From: Gp13-AA77 sp035949375
Lineage (GTDB): Bacteria; Acidobacteriota; Terriglobia; UBA7540
Direction of reading: 5' to 3'
Assembly: GCA_035949375.1 (NCBI GenBank)
Contig: DASZIG010000030.1
Coordinates: 62,001 to 126,000 of the forward strand
DNA: 64,000 nucleotides
A model generated the notes under the pieces. The model made no database searches. It had not been told where the DNA came from and saw only the letters and a program-made list of their open reading frames with translations. Made by a program: the position numbers and the translations under genes. Of the stretch, positions 8,767-17,506 are shown in pieces; positions within the stretch are counted from its first letter, which is position 1, and each line of letters starts with the position of its first letter.

Positions 8767-9657
8767 ATGAGCACAGCAGTTTCCAATCCCCCACCGCAAG
8801 AGACCACCCGGAAAGTGGTCGGCAAGAAGGTGCGGCAGTTCTACGAGGGCTGCTCGTTTCCCGGCTACGACGACTATGACAGCCCGCAAGCTTTGCTCGA
8901 CAAGGCGCAGAAGGGCATTTACGCGAGGCTGCTCGACGAGCAACTGCCGCTCGGAGCGAGGGTCCTCGACGCCGGCTGCGGTACGGGCCAGCTCGCCATC
9001 TTCCTCTCCATCGCCCGCCGGGACGTGGTCGGCATCGACTTTTCATGGGGTTCGCTCAGCAAGGGCAACTCCTTTCGCAAGAAATTCAACATGAAGCACG
9101 TCGACCTGGCCCAGATGGATCTCTTCCAACTCGGGCTCAGGGAGGAGAGCTTCGACTACGTCTTCTCGAACGGCGTGCTGCATCACACCGCCGATCCTTA
9201 CACCGCCTTCAAGAACGTGCTGCGCCTGGTGAAGCCCGGCGGCTACATCACGATCGGCCTTTACAACACTTATGGGCGTCTGTTCCTCGACATGCGCCGC
9301 GTGATCTTCAACCTGACCCGCGACAAGCTGGCCAAGCTCGACTATTTCATGCGGCAGAGCAAGATCGGCGAAGACAAGCGGCATACGTGGTACATGGATC
9401 AGTACAAGCATCCGCACGAGATGAAGATGTCCGTCAGTGAAGTGCTGCACTGGTATCGCGAAAACGGGATCGAGTATATTAACTCGGTTCCGAAGATCCG
9501 AATGGGCGACCGCTTCACCATGGACGACAAGCTGTTTGACAAGCACGAGCCCGGCACCGCTCTCGAGAACTTGTTCTGCCAGCTCGGGTGGATTTTCACT
9601 GAGGGCAAAGAGGGCGGATTCTTCCTCACGATGGGAAGAAAGCCCGAGCGCGCGTAG
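8767..9657 (+). CDS. class I SAM-dependent methyltransferase
   Basis: Small-molecule type methyltransferase of 296 residues. Motif I, RVLDAGCGTGQLAIFLS, lies at about residues 64-80, the acidic motif II follows as VVGIDFSWGSL, and FDYVFSNGVLHHTADPYTAF with LVKPGGYITIGLYN are the post-motif segments of the Methyltransf_11/25 group. The N-terminus (KVRQFYEGCSFPGYDDYDS) resembles proteins that follow a tetratricopeptide or act on large lipid or sugar substrates, but it gives no substrate. ATG at 8767 is preceded by AGAGAGGA. It is followed by a period-7 repeat block and faces a convergent SDR gene. Confidence 0.85.
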   Translation: MSTAVSNPPPQETTRKVVGKKVRQFYEGCSFPGYDDYDSPQALLDKAQKGIYARLLDEQLPLGARVLDAGCGTGQLAIFLSIARRDVVGIDFSWGSLSKGNSFRKKFNMKHVDLAQMDLFQLGLREESFDYVFSNGVLHHTADPYTAFKNVLRLVKPGGYITIGLYNTYGRLFLDMRRVIFNLTRDKLAKLDYFMRQSKIGEDKRHTWYMDQYKHPHEMKMSVSEVLHWYRENGIEYINSVPKIRMGDRFTMDDKLFDKHEPGTALENLFCQLGWIFTEGKEGGFFLTMGRKPERA

Positions 9658-9659
9658 GG

Positions 9660-9803
9660 CCAGGTGTTAGGTTTCAGGTTTCAGGTTTCAGGTGCTAGGT
9701 GCCAGATACCCTTTGGCGCAGGCTTCTTGTGAGCCCCGTCTAACACCCACCTAGCCTAGCACCTGACACCCAGCACCCAAGACCTGGTTCCTAACGCCTT
9801 ACC
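9660..9803. repeat. period-7 degenerate repeats, facing blocks
   Basis: Between convergent genes, 9661-9711 reads as consecutive heptamers (AGGTGTT AGGTTTC AGGTTTC, then AGGTGCT AGGTGCC), and 9741-9800 holds the same words on the other strand (AGCACCT GACACCC AGCACCC and similar). The two blocks could fold back on each other. Same class of repeat as at 11540-11720, 20417-20451, 20919-21003, 21790-21903, 22787-22931, 45145-45205 and 55491-55558. Confidence 0.8.
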
Positions 9804-9824
9804 CTTCGCGACTTGCACCTGAAC

Positions 9825-10649
<825 letters not shown>

Positions 10650-10661
10650 CAACCCTCCGAT

Positions 10662-10898
10662 TCACGCTCGTCTGAGGGCGCGCACAATCGCCACCAGGAT
10701 CACCGCGCCGAAGACGGCCACCACGATGCCGTAAATCACCCCGCCGCCCCCGATCCCAAGCCGCGACATAATATAGCCACCGATGAAGCCGCCCAGAATG
10801 CCAAGCACGATGTCGCCGATAACGCCGTACCCCGAACCCTTCATGATCTTGCCCGTCAGCCAGCCGGCGACGAGCCCTACCAGGATCCAATACAGCAT
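10662..10898 (-). CDS. GlsB/YeaQ/YmgE-family stress-response membrane protein
   Basis: Small inner-membrane protein of 78 residues (transglycosylase-associated protein family). MLYWILVGLVAGWLTGKIMKG is the first helix, a glycine-rich hairpin GVIGDIVLGILGGFIGGYIM forms the second, and GVIYGIVVAVFGAVILVAIV the third, ending in the basic tail RALRRA. The ATG at 10898 is preceded by a perfect GGGAGGAG box. It ends only 12 bases before the start of the SDR gene on the same strand, so the two are probably co-transcribed. Confidence 0.92.
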   Translation of the reverse strand: MLYWILVGLVAGWLTGKIMKGSGYGVIGDIVLGILGGFIGGYIMSRLGIGGGGVIYGIVVAVFGAVILVAIVRALRRA

Positions 10899-10951
10899 GT
10901 GCTCCTCCCAACCCAGGGTTGCCGGCTGCACAGGTTCGTGCAGCGGTTCGT

Positions 10952-11524
10952 TCAGCTCGTGCGCTCGCAGAGCATCACACGCTCTTCCTGATCGATCTCA
11001 TTGAGGCGTACTTCGATCACTTCCATATCGGACGTTTGCACGTGCCGTCCCACGTAATCGGCCTGGACGGGCAACTCACGATGGCCGCGGTCAATGAGTA
11101 CGCACAGTTCCACCCGGCCTGGGCGGCCCTCGTCGATGATGGCATCGAGCGCGGCGCGCGTGGTGCGGCCCGTGTAAAGCACGTCGTCTACCAGGATCAC
11201 CCGCTTGCCCGCGACCGGGAACGGAAGCAGCCGTTGATGTACGACCGGCTTCTCGTCGATGGTCGAGAGGTCATCGCGATAGAAGGTGATGTCGAGGGCC
11301 GCGACAGGGACTTCCAGGTGTTCGAAGGCGCTCACTTTGCGCGCCAGGCGCTCCGCCAGCGGCGCGCCCCGGCGGCGCACGCCCACGAACACCAGTCCGG
11401 CCGCGCCGTTGTTGCGCTCGACGATCTCGTAGGCCAGGCGGGTGAGCGAGCGCTCGATCTCGGACGCGGACATGATCTGAGACTTCTCGCGCACGCCCGG
11501 TTTTGGTGCGGTTGTTGTGGCCAA
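10952..11524 (-). CDS. pyrR: PyrR, bifunctional pyrimidine regulator / uracil phosphoribosyltransferase
   Basis: Phosphoribosyltransferase-fold protein that makes UMP from uracil and PRPP and, in many bacteria, binds pyr mRNA leaders to cause attenuation. The PRPP motif VILVDDVLYTGRTTRAAL is intact, and the N-terminal REKSQIMSASEIERSLTRLAYEI and the VGVRRRGAPLAERLA loop are characteristic. No other pyr gene and no obvious PyrR-binding leader are in the window, so regulation in trans would concern distant genes. The start is uncertain: TTG at 11524 follows AAGGA, a GTG lies within KPGVREKSQ, and ATG (MSASE) would be at 11473; family alignment from memory favours including REKSQIM. Confidence 0.92.
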   Translation of the reverse strand: MATTTAPKPGVREKSQIMSASEIERSLTRLAYEIVERNNGAAGLVFVGVRRRGAPLAERLARKVSAFEHLEVPVAALDITFYRDDLSTIDEKPVVHQRLLPFPVAGKRVILVDDVLYTGRTTRAALDAIIDEGRPGRVELCVLIDRGHRELPVQADYVGRHVQTSDMEVIEVRLNEIDQEERVMLCERTS

Positions 11525-11539
11525 GGGGTTCCTTTCCGG

Positions 11540-11720
11540 GTGCCAGGTGCTAGGTGTTAGGGGTTAGGTGTTGTAGGCGGTTCCGTCTTGGGAAGCATCG
11601 CGCCCACTTTATTTCCACCACAAGGTCCATGGCCTTCTGCCAAACGAGAAGCTCTCGATAACTCTTGAGCCCCATCACCAGCACCTAACACCTGGCAACT
11701 ACTTAGCACCTGGCACCTAT
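11540..11720. repeat. period-7 degenerate repeats, facing blocks
   Basis: 11540-11573 is made of heptamers AGGTGCT AGGTGTT AGGGGTT AGGTGTT, and 11679-11720 of the reverse-strand words AGCACCT AACACCT GGCAACT and later AGCACCT GGCACCT. The 105 bases between them show no gene. The blocks separate pyrR from the subunit-3/GMC pair, all on the minus strand. Confidence 0.8.
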
Positions 11721-12358
11721 TTCGTGAACCCGAGCTTCGCCAGAACGTTCGCGGGGCAACCGTCCCACTCGGAGAGCATTTGATTGCCGAGATACGGCAG
11801 ATCCTGCACCCCCATCTTGCTGCTGTAGAACGCGCCCAGCACGGCGTTGCGCATTGCGTTGAAGAAGATTACGCCCGGGGCGTCTTCGGGCGCGGCCGTC
11901 TTGGGATAAGCGATGCGGTCCAGAAGTTGCTTCTTCTCGGCATCCGAGGCGTCGACGAAATCGTGCCCGAAAGCGCGATTCGATTCCAGGTCGAGCCACG
12001 TGAGGCCGCCGCGGATGGCGTCAAGCTGATTGCCGCCGTGAAAGCCAAGTGACTGGTCGATGAATTCGGGCACGCCGGCCTGCGTGGCGCTGCCGCTGCG
12101 CTCGTCGGCGGGAACGATGATGTCGCTGAGCACCTCGATCGTCTTGTATTGGTGCGCGTCGAACGTGGTGGGCTTGTAGGGGCCTGGCGCGGCCGCCGGA
12201 GCCGCTGCAGCGGCCTCATGGCCGTGCGGCATCGACATTCCGGTCGCGCGGGCGGCGGCCGGAAGCAGGGCCGCCGCGGGAACGGTCGAGAGGACCTTCA
12301 GCAGGTCACGCCGATCAATCCCAGTGTGGTTTTCCTTGGGTTTGGTTTCGGTCGCCAT
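11717..12358 (-). CDS. gluconate 2-dehydrogenase subunit 3 family protein
   Basis: A 213-residue protein of the gluconate_2-dh3 family, the small partner of membrane-associated FAD (GMC) dehydrogenases. Its N-terminus GIDRRDLLKVLSTVPAAALLPAAARA is a twin-arginine-type signal, so the complex would be exported folded. After a His/Ala-rich linker the core follows: YKTIEVLSDIIVPADERSGSATQAGVPEFIDQ... with ADERSG and the conserved LDxxA positions. ATG at 12358 with GGAGA upstream. It lies 61 bases downstream of the GMC gene on the same strand, an arrangement that supports a two-subunit dehydrogenase. No cytochrome c subunit is adjacent. Confidence 0.9.
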   Translation of the reverse strand: MATETKPKENHTGIDRRDLLKVLSTVPAAALLPAAARATGMSMPHGHEAAAAAPAAAPGPYKPTTFDAHQYKTIEVLSDIIVPADERSGSATQAGVPEFIDQSLGFHGGNQLDAIRGGLTWLDLESNRAFGHDFVDASDAEKKQLLDRIAYPKTAAPEDAPGVIFFNAMRNAVLGAFYSSKMGVQDLPYLGNQMLSEWDGCPANVLAKLGFTK

Positions 12359-12419
12359 GGGAATCTCCTGTATTCTTCGAGTTCAACCTTCGACTCAATT
12401 CGTGACTTTCAACTGCCTT

Positions 12420-14123
12420 TCAAACATTCAACTTCTTCACCTGCTCGGCCGCGTACTCCGAGGTGCGCCACGCGAGCGCCATGATCGACAGCGTGGGATT
12501 CTTGTCGGCGTTGGAAACGAACGGCGCGCCGTCGGTGACGAACACGTTCTTGCAGTCCCAAGCCTGGCAGTGAGGGTTGAGCACTGATTTTCCGCGGTTG
12601 TCGCCCATTTGGGTGGTCCCGACTTCGTGGATGATTTGGCCGCCCTTGGAGATTCCCCAGTTATCTTCAGGTCCGGACGACTGCAGAACCTGGCCGCCCA
12701 TGGCCACAATCAGCTCGCGGAAGGTCTCCTGCGCGTGCCGGGCCATCAGAATTTCGTCCTGGGTCCACTTGAAATGGAACTTCAGCACCGGAATGCCCCA
12801 CTGGTCCACGGTATCGCGATCGACTTCGCAATAGCTGTCGCTGTTGGGAATCATTTCGCCGCGGCAGGAGAAGCCCAGGAAGGAGCCGTAGAGCTTGCGG
12901 ATGTTGCGCTTCAGCTCCACGCCGTAGCCGCCGCCCGTCATTTGCTCGCTGCCGTCATAGTCATTGGGGCCGGGCATGCCGCGGCCGCCTCCGAGCTCGA
13001 TATGGTACCCGCGGGCGAAGGGCAACTCGTTACGAAGCTGCCTGCCGTAGTTCCACCACGGCATGTAGACGTGCATGCCGCCGACGCCGTCGCAGTTGTG
13101 CGCCGGCAGGTCTTCGAGGGACGGCACGAACCCGCCGCCATCCGTCCCCACCGTGTCCATCAGGTACTTGCCCACGAGACCGCTCGAATTGGCGAGGCCG
13201 TTCGGATGCTGCGGGCTGCGCGAGTTGAGCAGCAGCCGGGCCGTCTCACAAGCGCTCGCGGCCAGCACCACGATCCTGCCGCGCACCTGCACTTCCTTGC
13301 GCGTCTTCTTGTCGATGTAGGAGACGCCCGTGGCGAGACCCTCGTGGTCGACGAGCACCTCGCGCGCCATGGCGTCACAGCGGATCTCGAGGTTTCCGGT
13401 GGCCATGGCCGGCGGAATCAGCACGGTGGGCGAAGAGAAGTTGGAACCGGTTGCGCAACTGCGCCCGCACTGGGCGCAGTAATGGCACGCGGGCCGGCCG
13501 TTCAGCGGGCGCGTCAGGATCGATAGGCGCGCTGCGATGCACGGGATTCCGATCTTGCGCGAAGCCTGCTGGATCAGCAACTCGTAGCAGCGCGGCGTGG
13601 GCGGCGGCTGGAATTTGCCGTCCGGCGTGTTTTCGATACCCTCCTGCGATCCGAAAACGCCGATCAATTCCTCGGTTTTGTCGTAGTAAGGCGCGAGATC
13701 GTCGTAGGTGATCGGCCAGTCGAACCCTTTACCGTCGCGGCTGTAGGGCTTGAAATCGTAAGGACCCATGCGCAGCGAGATGCGGCCCCAGTGGTTGGTG
13801 CGCCCTCCGAGCATTCGGCCGCGCCACCACATCCAATCGCTGCCGGCGGCGTTGTTGTAGGGCTCGCCGGGCAATTGCCAGCCGCCCACGCAGGCGTCCG
13901 TCTCGCCAAAAGGCTTGTCCGGCGTGGCGGCGCCCCGATGCGGCAGATCGTAGTTCCACTTCAGCATCGTCGATTCTTTGGCGGTGTCGTACCAGCTGCC
14001 GGCCTCGAGCAGCAGGCACTTCGCGCCCGCCCGCGTGAGGACGCAGGCCGCCATACCGCCCCCGGCCCCCGAGCCCACGATTACGGCGTCATAAACTTTG
14101 GAACTGCGCATCGCTTGCGGCAT
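12420..14123 (-). CDS. GMC-family FAD-dependent oxidoreductase (dehydrogenase large subunit)
   Basis: Flavoprotein of 567 residues that would oxidise a sugar, sugar acid or alcohol together with the following subunit-3 protein. The ADP-binding motif is KVYDAVIVGSGAGGGMAA near residues 8-25 and CLLLEAG follows. A cysteine-rich segment CHYCAQCGRSCATGSNF near residue 216-232 is typical of this GMC branch and may bind an iron-sulphur cluster or be structural. The C-terminus has the GMC_oxred_C signature HEVGTTQMGDNRGKSVLNP and VTDGAPFVSNADKNPTLSI. ATG at 14123 follows AGAGG. No own signal peptide, consistent with hitchhiking export through the Tat signal on the small subunit. Confidence 0.92.
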   Translation of the reverse strand: MPQAMRSSKVYDAVIVGSGAGGGMAACVLTRAGAKCLLLEAGSWYDTAKESTMLKWNYDLPHRGAATPDKPFGETDACVGGWQLPGEPYNNAAGSDWMWWRGRMLGGRTNHWGRISLRMGPYDFKPYSRDGKGFDWPITYDDLAPYYDKTEELIGVFGSQEGIENTPDGKFQPPPTPRCYELLIQQASRKIGIPCIAARLSILTRPLNGRPACHYCAQCGRSCATGSNFSSPTVLIPPAMATGNLEIRCDAMAREVLVDHEGLATGVSYIDKKTRKEVQVRGRIVVLAASACETARLLLNSRSPQHPNGLANSSGLVGKYLMDTVGTDGGGFVPSLEDLPAHNCDGVGGMHVYMPWWNYGRQLRNELPFARGYHIELGGGRGMPGPNDYDGSEQMTGGGYGVELKRNIRKLYGSFLGFSCRGEMIPNSDSYCEVDRDTVDQWGIPVLKFHFKWTQDEILMARHAQETFRELIVAMGGQVLQSSGPEDNWGISKGGQIIHEVGTTQMGDNRGKSVLNPHCQAWDCKNVFVTDGAPFVSNADKNPTLSIMALAWRTSEYAAEQVKKLNV

Positions 14124-14326
14124 GAGTCGGACCTCTGTAGTCGACGAGTCGACGAACAGCGGAGTCTAGCACAACCTCGACGCACATTACACCTGCATCC
14201 GGCGGGCGCCGTCGGGGTCGTCTCGCTTACCTGCGTGCCATCCCCCGGCTGCGCTGGGCCTATGACAAGGGCCCGCTGACGGCGGGCCTCGCACGGATCC
14301 AGGTGGGCGAAACCTTTCGACTCGAT
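14124..14326. other. gene-free spacer before the restriction-modification-like island
   Basis: Upstream flank of the GMC gene and downstream flank of the nuclease gene. I see no supported gene, terminator with a T-run or repeat here. Confidence 0.4.
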
Positions 14327-15007
14327 TCACTCAGTGCATATCGTCTTCCTGATGTCGGAGCGAAACCAGCCCACTGCAGCATCGAGGTTGTCAGTCCAGT
14401 CGCTGTTGCGCGCTGCTCCGACGGGTTGGAATGTCTGAATGATTCGCGGGTCGCTCTTACTCGGAATCAGCCACCTGGAAACGGTGTAAAGGAAAGAATC
14501 CCATCTACCGGTCGAGGCGTGCAATGAAACCACCAGGACGTCGAACTCACCAAATCGATAGGGTCGCGTCTTCTCCTTCGTCAGCTTGTCAACGCCGCCC
14601 CGGGTCTTCTGCACCTCCACCTTGTACATTCCGCTTTTATATCGGGAAGGCGCCTGCTTTTCAGAGCGCTGCATCTTGACCTGCAACTTCACCGCGCCGG
14701 CCCCGTCGTCAACCAGAAAATCATACGGGTAATCGCCGACCAACGGCTGGTATGTCCACTGTTGCAGTTTGTCGAGCACATGAGTCTTGAACGAAAGCTC
14801 CGCAATCATTCCCTTAACGCCACGCAGGGTGAGATCGGAGCCTCTGGCTATCGCCTCAAGAATCGTCTCGGCTGGGACCCCAAGTTTGGCCTCCAAAGGA
14901 TGCATATGGCAGTACGGCCGCAGGTAAGTGAAGATTTCTGCGCGCTGATCGTCAGTGCACCCGTCAAGAAGGCGCTTTATTTCCTCGATCTCGTTTCTGT
15001 TCATCAT
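14327..15007 (-). CDS. putative PD-(D/E)xK-type restriction endonuclease
   Basis: A 226-residue protein not recognised by name. The segment YPYDFLVDD followed after six residues by VKLQVKMQRSE fits the D-(x)n-(E/Q)xK core of PD-(D/E)xK nucleases, in the QVK variant common in small endonucleases. An N-terminal helical region (residues 1-70) and a C-terminal region with SGMYKVEVQKTRGG and FDVLVVSL complete it. ATG codons lie at 15007 and 15004; the first overlaps the upstream HTH gene by 44 bases, so translation is likely coupled. The divergent methyltransferase 290 bases away makes a Type II restriction role the best inference. Alternatives are an intron- or phage-type endonuclease. The region appears less GC-rich than its neighbours. 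Confidence 0.6.
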   Translation of the reverse strand: MMNRNEIEEIKRLLDGCTDDQRAEIFTYLRPYCHMHPLEAKLGVPAETILEAIARGSDLTLRGVKGMIAELSFKTHVLDKLQQWTYQPLVGDYPYDFLVDDGAGAVKLQVKMQRSEKQAPSRYKSGMYKVEVQKTRGGVDKLTKEKTRPYRFGEFDVLVVSLHASTGRWDSFLYTVSRWLIPSKSDPRIIQTFQPVGAARNSDWTDNLDAAVGWFRSDIRKTICTE

Positions 15008-15218
15008 TCATCCTTGGACGACCAGCCTCAAGGGCCTGGAAGTTCTGAACGTCGGCGCGGCTCACGAGCACATGCCCGCCGATCTTCAGGCTCCGCAGGC
15101 GCCCTTTCCGAACGAGCTTCCAGATCGCTTGCCTTGACACACCCCTAAGGCGCGCAGCTTGCGTCTGTGAAACCCAGTCCGACACGGCTATGGAGTTTTT
15201 CGACAAATAGGTTGACAC
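14964..15218 (-). CDS. small helix-turn-helix (excisionase/MerR-type) DNA-binding protein
   Basis: An 84-residue protein whose centre, WVSQTQAARLRGVSRQAIWK followed by LVRKGRLRSLKIGGHVLVSRADV, is a winged helix-turn-helix of the excisionase/HTH_17 type. It overlaps the downstream nuclease gene by 44 bases. In this position, between nuclease and divergent methyltransferase, it is best read as a controller of the island. Start is uncertain: GTG at 15218 gives the longest form and lies inside a palindrome (15211-15225); a GTG in AVSDWVSQ, 33 bases later, would remove that overlap. The C-terminal tail RPRMNDEQKRDRGNKAPS is encoded within the start region of the nuclease gene. Confidence 0.7.
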   Translation of the reverse strand: MSTYLSKNSIAVSDWVSQTQAARLRGVSRQAIWKLVRKGRLRSLKIGGHVLVSRADVQNFQALEAGRPRMNDEQKRDRGNKAPS

Positions 15219-15225
15219 AGTGAAC
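15211..15225. promoter_or_regulatory. imperfect palindrome, possible operator and -35 region
   Basis: GTTGACACAGTGAAC reads as GTTnACnnnGTnAAC, a near-palindrome. It contains TTGACA (15212-15217), and 18 bases further TAGCGT could serve as a weak -10 for the methyltransferase gene. It also covers the GTG start proposed for the HTH gene. Binding by that HTH protein is inferred only from position. Confidence 0.4.
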
Positions 15226-15235
15226 CAAATTGATG

Positions 15236-15257
15236 TAGCGTCAAGAGTGAGACGCTA
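15236..15257. promoter_or_regulatory. perfect inverted repeat upstream of the methyltransferase
   Basis: TAGCGTC and GACGCTA (7-base perfect arms, 8-base spacer) lie 39 bases upstream of the methyltransferase ATG. TATCTT at 15265-15270 could be a -10 box, which would place the inverted repeat over its -35 region, where activator-type controller proteins of restriction-modification systems bind. Confidence 0.45.
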
Positions 15258-15296
15258 ACTGTGGTATCTTGAATTGCCGATCGGACGAGTAGCAAC

Positions 15297-16262
15297 ATGG
15301 AGATTACACAGAAACAGGCCGGGCTGTTTGCAAGAGACGGGGACAACCCTGCGAGCCTGCTGCCCACAAGGCACCCTTATTACAGTACCCCACTAGGAGC
15401 GGCCTACTTGGCTGACGCCGTTGAAATCCTCAACCTCTTACCCACGGACTCAGTAAATGCCGTCGTAACCTCACCCCCTTACGCGCTGCACTTCAAGAAG
15501 GAATACGGCAACGTTGCTAAGTCGACGTATGTCGACTGGTTCCTGCGCTTTGCCCGGCAGATCCTGCGCGTTCTCGCCCCTGACGGAAGTTTCGTGTTGA
15601 ACATCGGGGGCAGCTACAACGAAGGCGAGCCAACCAGGTCGCTTTACCACTTCAAGCTGCTCATCGCGCTGGTGGAAGAAGTCGGCTTCCATCTCGCTCA
15701 AGAGTGTTTCTGGTACAACCCTGCGAAAATGCCGATGCCGGCCGAGTGGGTCACGGTCAGACGTATTCGAGTCCGCGATTCGGTTGAGTACATCTGGTGG
15801 CTATCAAAAACCCCGTGGCCGAAAGCCGACAACCGCGCCGTTTTGAAGCCGTACAGCAAGGACATGCACCGCCTTAACGGCAAAGGAGTGAACCGAACGG
15901 TCCGACCCTCTGGGCACAACATCAAGCCGAGCTTCGCAAATATCGATGCCGGCGGTTCTATACCCTCGAACGTAGTCGAGTGGGACGGCCCTTCAGAGAT
16001 GCTGATATTTGGCAATAACGCAGCCAACGACGCATACACCCTACGTTGCAAAGAGCAAGGGTCAAAGCCGCATCCCGCCCGCTTTCCCGCGGCTCTACCC
16101 CAGTTCTTCATTCAGTTGCTCACGACGTATGGCGACATTGTGCTAGACCCCTTTGCAGGCTCGAACACGACCGGAGCTGTAGCCGAGAAGCTTGAGCGCC
16201 GCTGGATCGCAGTTGAGATGGTCGAACCGTATTTAGAGGCCAGCAAGCTGCGTTTCGGCTAG
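15297..16262 (+). CDS. site-specific DNA methyltransferase (beta class, TSPPY)
   Basis: Amino-group DNA methyltransferase of 321 residues. The catalytic motif IV, VVTSPPYALHFKKEYG, comes early (about residue 58-73) and the SAM-binding motif I, VLDPFAGSNTTGAVAEKLER, comes near the C-terminus (about 281-300), the order of the beta group (PvuII- and DpnA-like). S/T-S-P-P-Y is usual for N4-cytosine enzymes, though N6-adenine cannot be excluded. FVLNIGGSY and VEYIWWLSKTPWPKADNR are further conserved blocks. ATG at 15297. It is divergent from the HTH/nuclease pair, separated by 78 bases containing two palindromes, and would protect host DNA from the nuclease. The recognition sequence cannot be read from the protein. 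Confidence 0.9.
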   Translation: MEITQKQAGLFARDGDNPASLLPTRHPYYSTPLGAAYLADAVEILNLLPTDSVNAVVTSPPYALHFKKEYGNVAKSTYVDWFLRFARQILRVLAPDGSFVLNIGGSYNEGEPTRSLYHFKLLIALVEEVGFHLAQECFWYNPAKMPMPAEWVTVRRIRVRDSVEYIWWLSKTPWPKADNRAVLKPYSKDMHRLNGKGVNRTVRPSGHNIKPSFANIDAGGSIPSNVVEWDGPSEMLIFGNNAANDAYTLRCKEQGSKPHPARFPAALPQFFIQLLTTYGDIVLDPFAGSNTTGAVAEKLERRWIAVEMVEPYLEASKLRFG

Positions 16263-16308
16263 ATTCCTGTCTAGAGTCCGCCACGGAATTGTCCAGCGCG
16301 GAGGAAAC

Positions 16309-16530
16309 TCAAGGTGCCTGCTCCACGCGAACGCAACGATACACGTTCCTGATATTTTGGTTGAAAAACCTACCTTTCGAGTCGCACGTTTCGAAGGCCT
16401 GGTATAGCGAGTCCGGCACCTCGAGATACCGGTAGACCCCGCCGTTGTTGAAAGCAACTTCAAGCGTCCCGGTCGTCACGTCGTAGCCGATCTCGGAGAT
16501 GCTGGATGAGTCTACCTCCTTCCGATCCAT
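16309..16530 (-). CDS. KTSC domain-containing protein
   Basis: A 73-residue protein that consists almost entirely of a KTSC domain: VDSSSISEIGYDVTTGTLEV, then FNNGGVYRYLEVPDSLYQAF and SKGRFFNQNIRNVYRC. These domains occur alone in phages, plasmids and islands or fused to lysyl-tRNA synthetase and other enzymes; their role is not established. The ATG at 16530 starts just before the domain; an upstream start at 16572 would add a hydrophobic 14-residue lead (MLAWLMIRLAVISD), which is possible but unlike the family. It lies next to the restriction-modification-like island and may be part of the same accessory block. Confidence 0.75.
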   Translation of the reverse strand: MDRKEVDSSSISEIGYDVTTGTLEVAFNNGGVYRYLEVPDSLYQAFETCDSKGRFFNQNIRNVYRCVRVEQAP

Positions 16531-16613
16531 GTCAGAAATCACTGCGAGCCGAATCATAAGCCAAGCAAGCAAAGCACGGCAACAAAACTCTGCGCCACGG
16601 CTGGATTAGGGCC

Positions 16614-17060
16614 TCACGCCACCCGAAACTCGGCCTGCAGATCGATCCTGGACTTGATGGAATTGGAGATGAAGCAATTCGCCTCGACCTTGCCCATGAT
16701 CTCGCGGGCCGCCTCCAGGCCAGCGGCCGACTTCAGTGTTACCAGGGGACGCACCGTGACCGCCGTGATTTGATATTTTCCCTCGACGTTCTCTAGCACC
16801 CCTTCGCCGTTGCTCGTGTAAGCCGCCACTTCCACCCCCCGGCGCTCGGCCATGCTCAGGAAGGTCAGCATCAGGCAGGTGCTGAGCGAGCTTACAAAAA
16901 GATGCTCCGGCGACCAGACGCTTTCCTCGCCGCGAAATTCCGGCGGGCTGCCCACCGTTAGGTCCGGCTTTCCCGCCGCTGAGGCGCGCCCGTTGCGCCC
17001 GCCGGTCCACGCCAATTCGACGGCATAGCGAAAGGTCTTGAAGGCCTTCTTCACTTCCAT
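16614..17060 (-). CDS. OsmC family protein
   Basis: OsmC/Ohr-fold protein of 148 residues, probably a thiol peroxidase or related detoxifying protein. The two family cysteines are visible in SSLSTCLMLTFLSMAE and in VEANCFISNSIK, with the E in GGEESVWSPEHLF-like context (RGEESVWSPEHLFVSSL). ATG at 17060 has GGAGG five bases upstream. Single gene. The SNSIK rather than SALHAR-type second motif places it closer to YhfA-like OsmC proteins than to Ohr. Confidence 0.88.
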   Translation of the reverse strand: MEVKKAFKTFRYAVELAWTGGRNGRASAAGKPDLTVGSPPEFRGEESVWSPEHLFVSSLSTCLMLTFLSMAERRGVEVAAYTSNGEGVLENVEGKYQITAVTVRPLVTLKSAAGLEAAREIMGKVEANCFISNSIKSRIDLQAEFRVA

Positions 17061-17506
17061 GCGATCCTCCAACTCCAGCGTGGCACAGCCCTGCGCCTGG
17101 GTCGAGCAGATTCTCGAGCGGGCGCAGTGCCATTTGGGGGCCTCGGGACGCAGGCATCCCCGTGAAGCCCGGAATCCGGCACCTCGACGTGGTGGTTACA
17201 AGGGGTTTCGGAGCGGATTCCCGGCTTCGCGGGAATCCCTGTGCTCCGACGGAACGGCGTTTACTTGGGAGTTAAATCCGTTCGTTCCACGATCGGGTAG
17301 TACGTAATCCTAAAAGCCCTTGGCGCGGCCTGGAAAACTATCGTAGAATAGCTATCCACCTCAGGGAGCTTGGCCGGACGGATTCACGCGGCGAAGAGCA
17401 CCCTGGACGGCCTCAGGAGACGGCATGGCTGCCGATCGACGCTGCGGCCGTGGGAAGAGGATTTTCCCAGGAGCAAGCCCGGAACAGGGAATTTTTTAGG
17501 AGGAGT
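17061..17506. other. gene-free region upstream of the prepilin
   Basis: No gene is supported in 446 bases. A hairpin GGATTCCC / GGGAATCC lies at about 17214-17237 with outer flanking GAGC/GCTC. The stretch 17340-17500 is probably the promoter and leader of the prepilin gene; I compared it with c-di-GMP (GEMM) riboswitch consensus and could not find the required GGCAAACC or ACGCAAAGCC elements. Confidence 0.4.

Noticed and set aside
17340..17500. c-di-GMP riboswitch in front of the prepilin
   Set aside because: Only CACGC and a loose GGCATGGCTGCC resemble it; the conserved ACGCAAAGCC core is absent.
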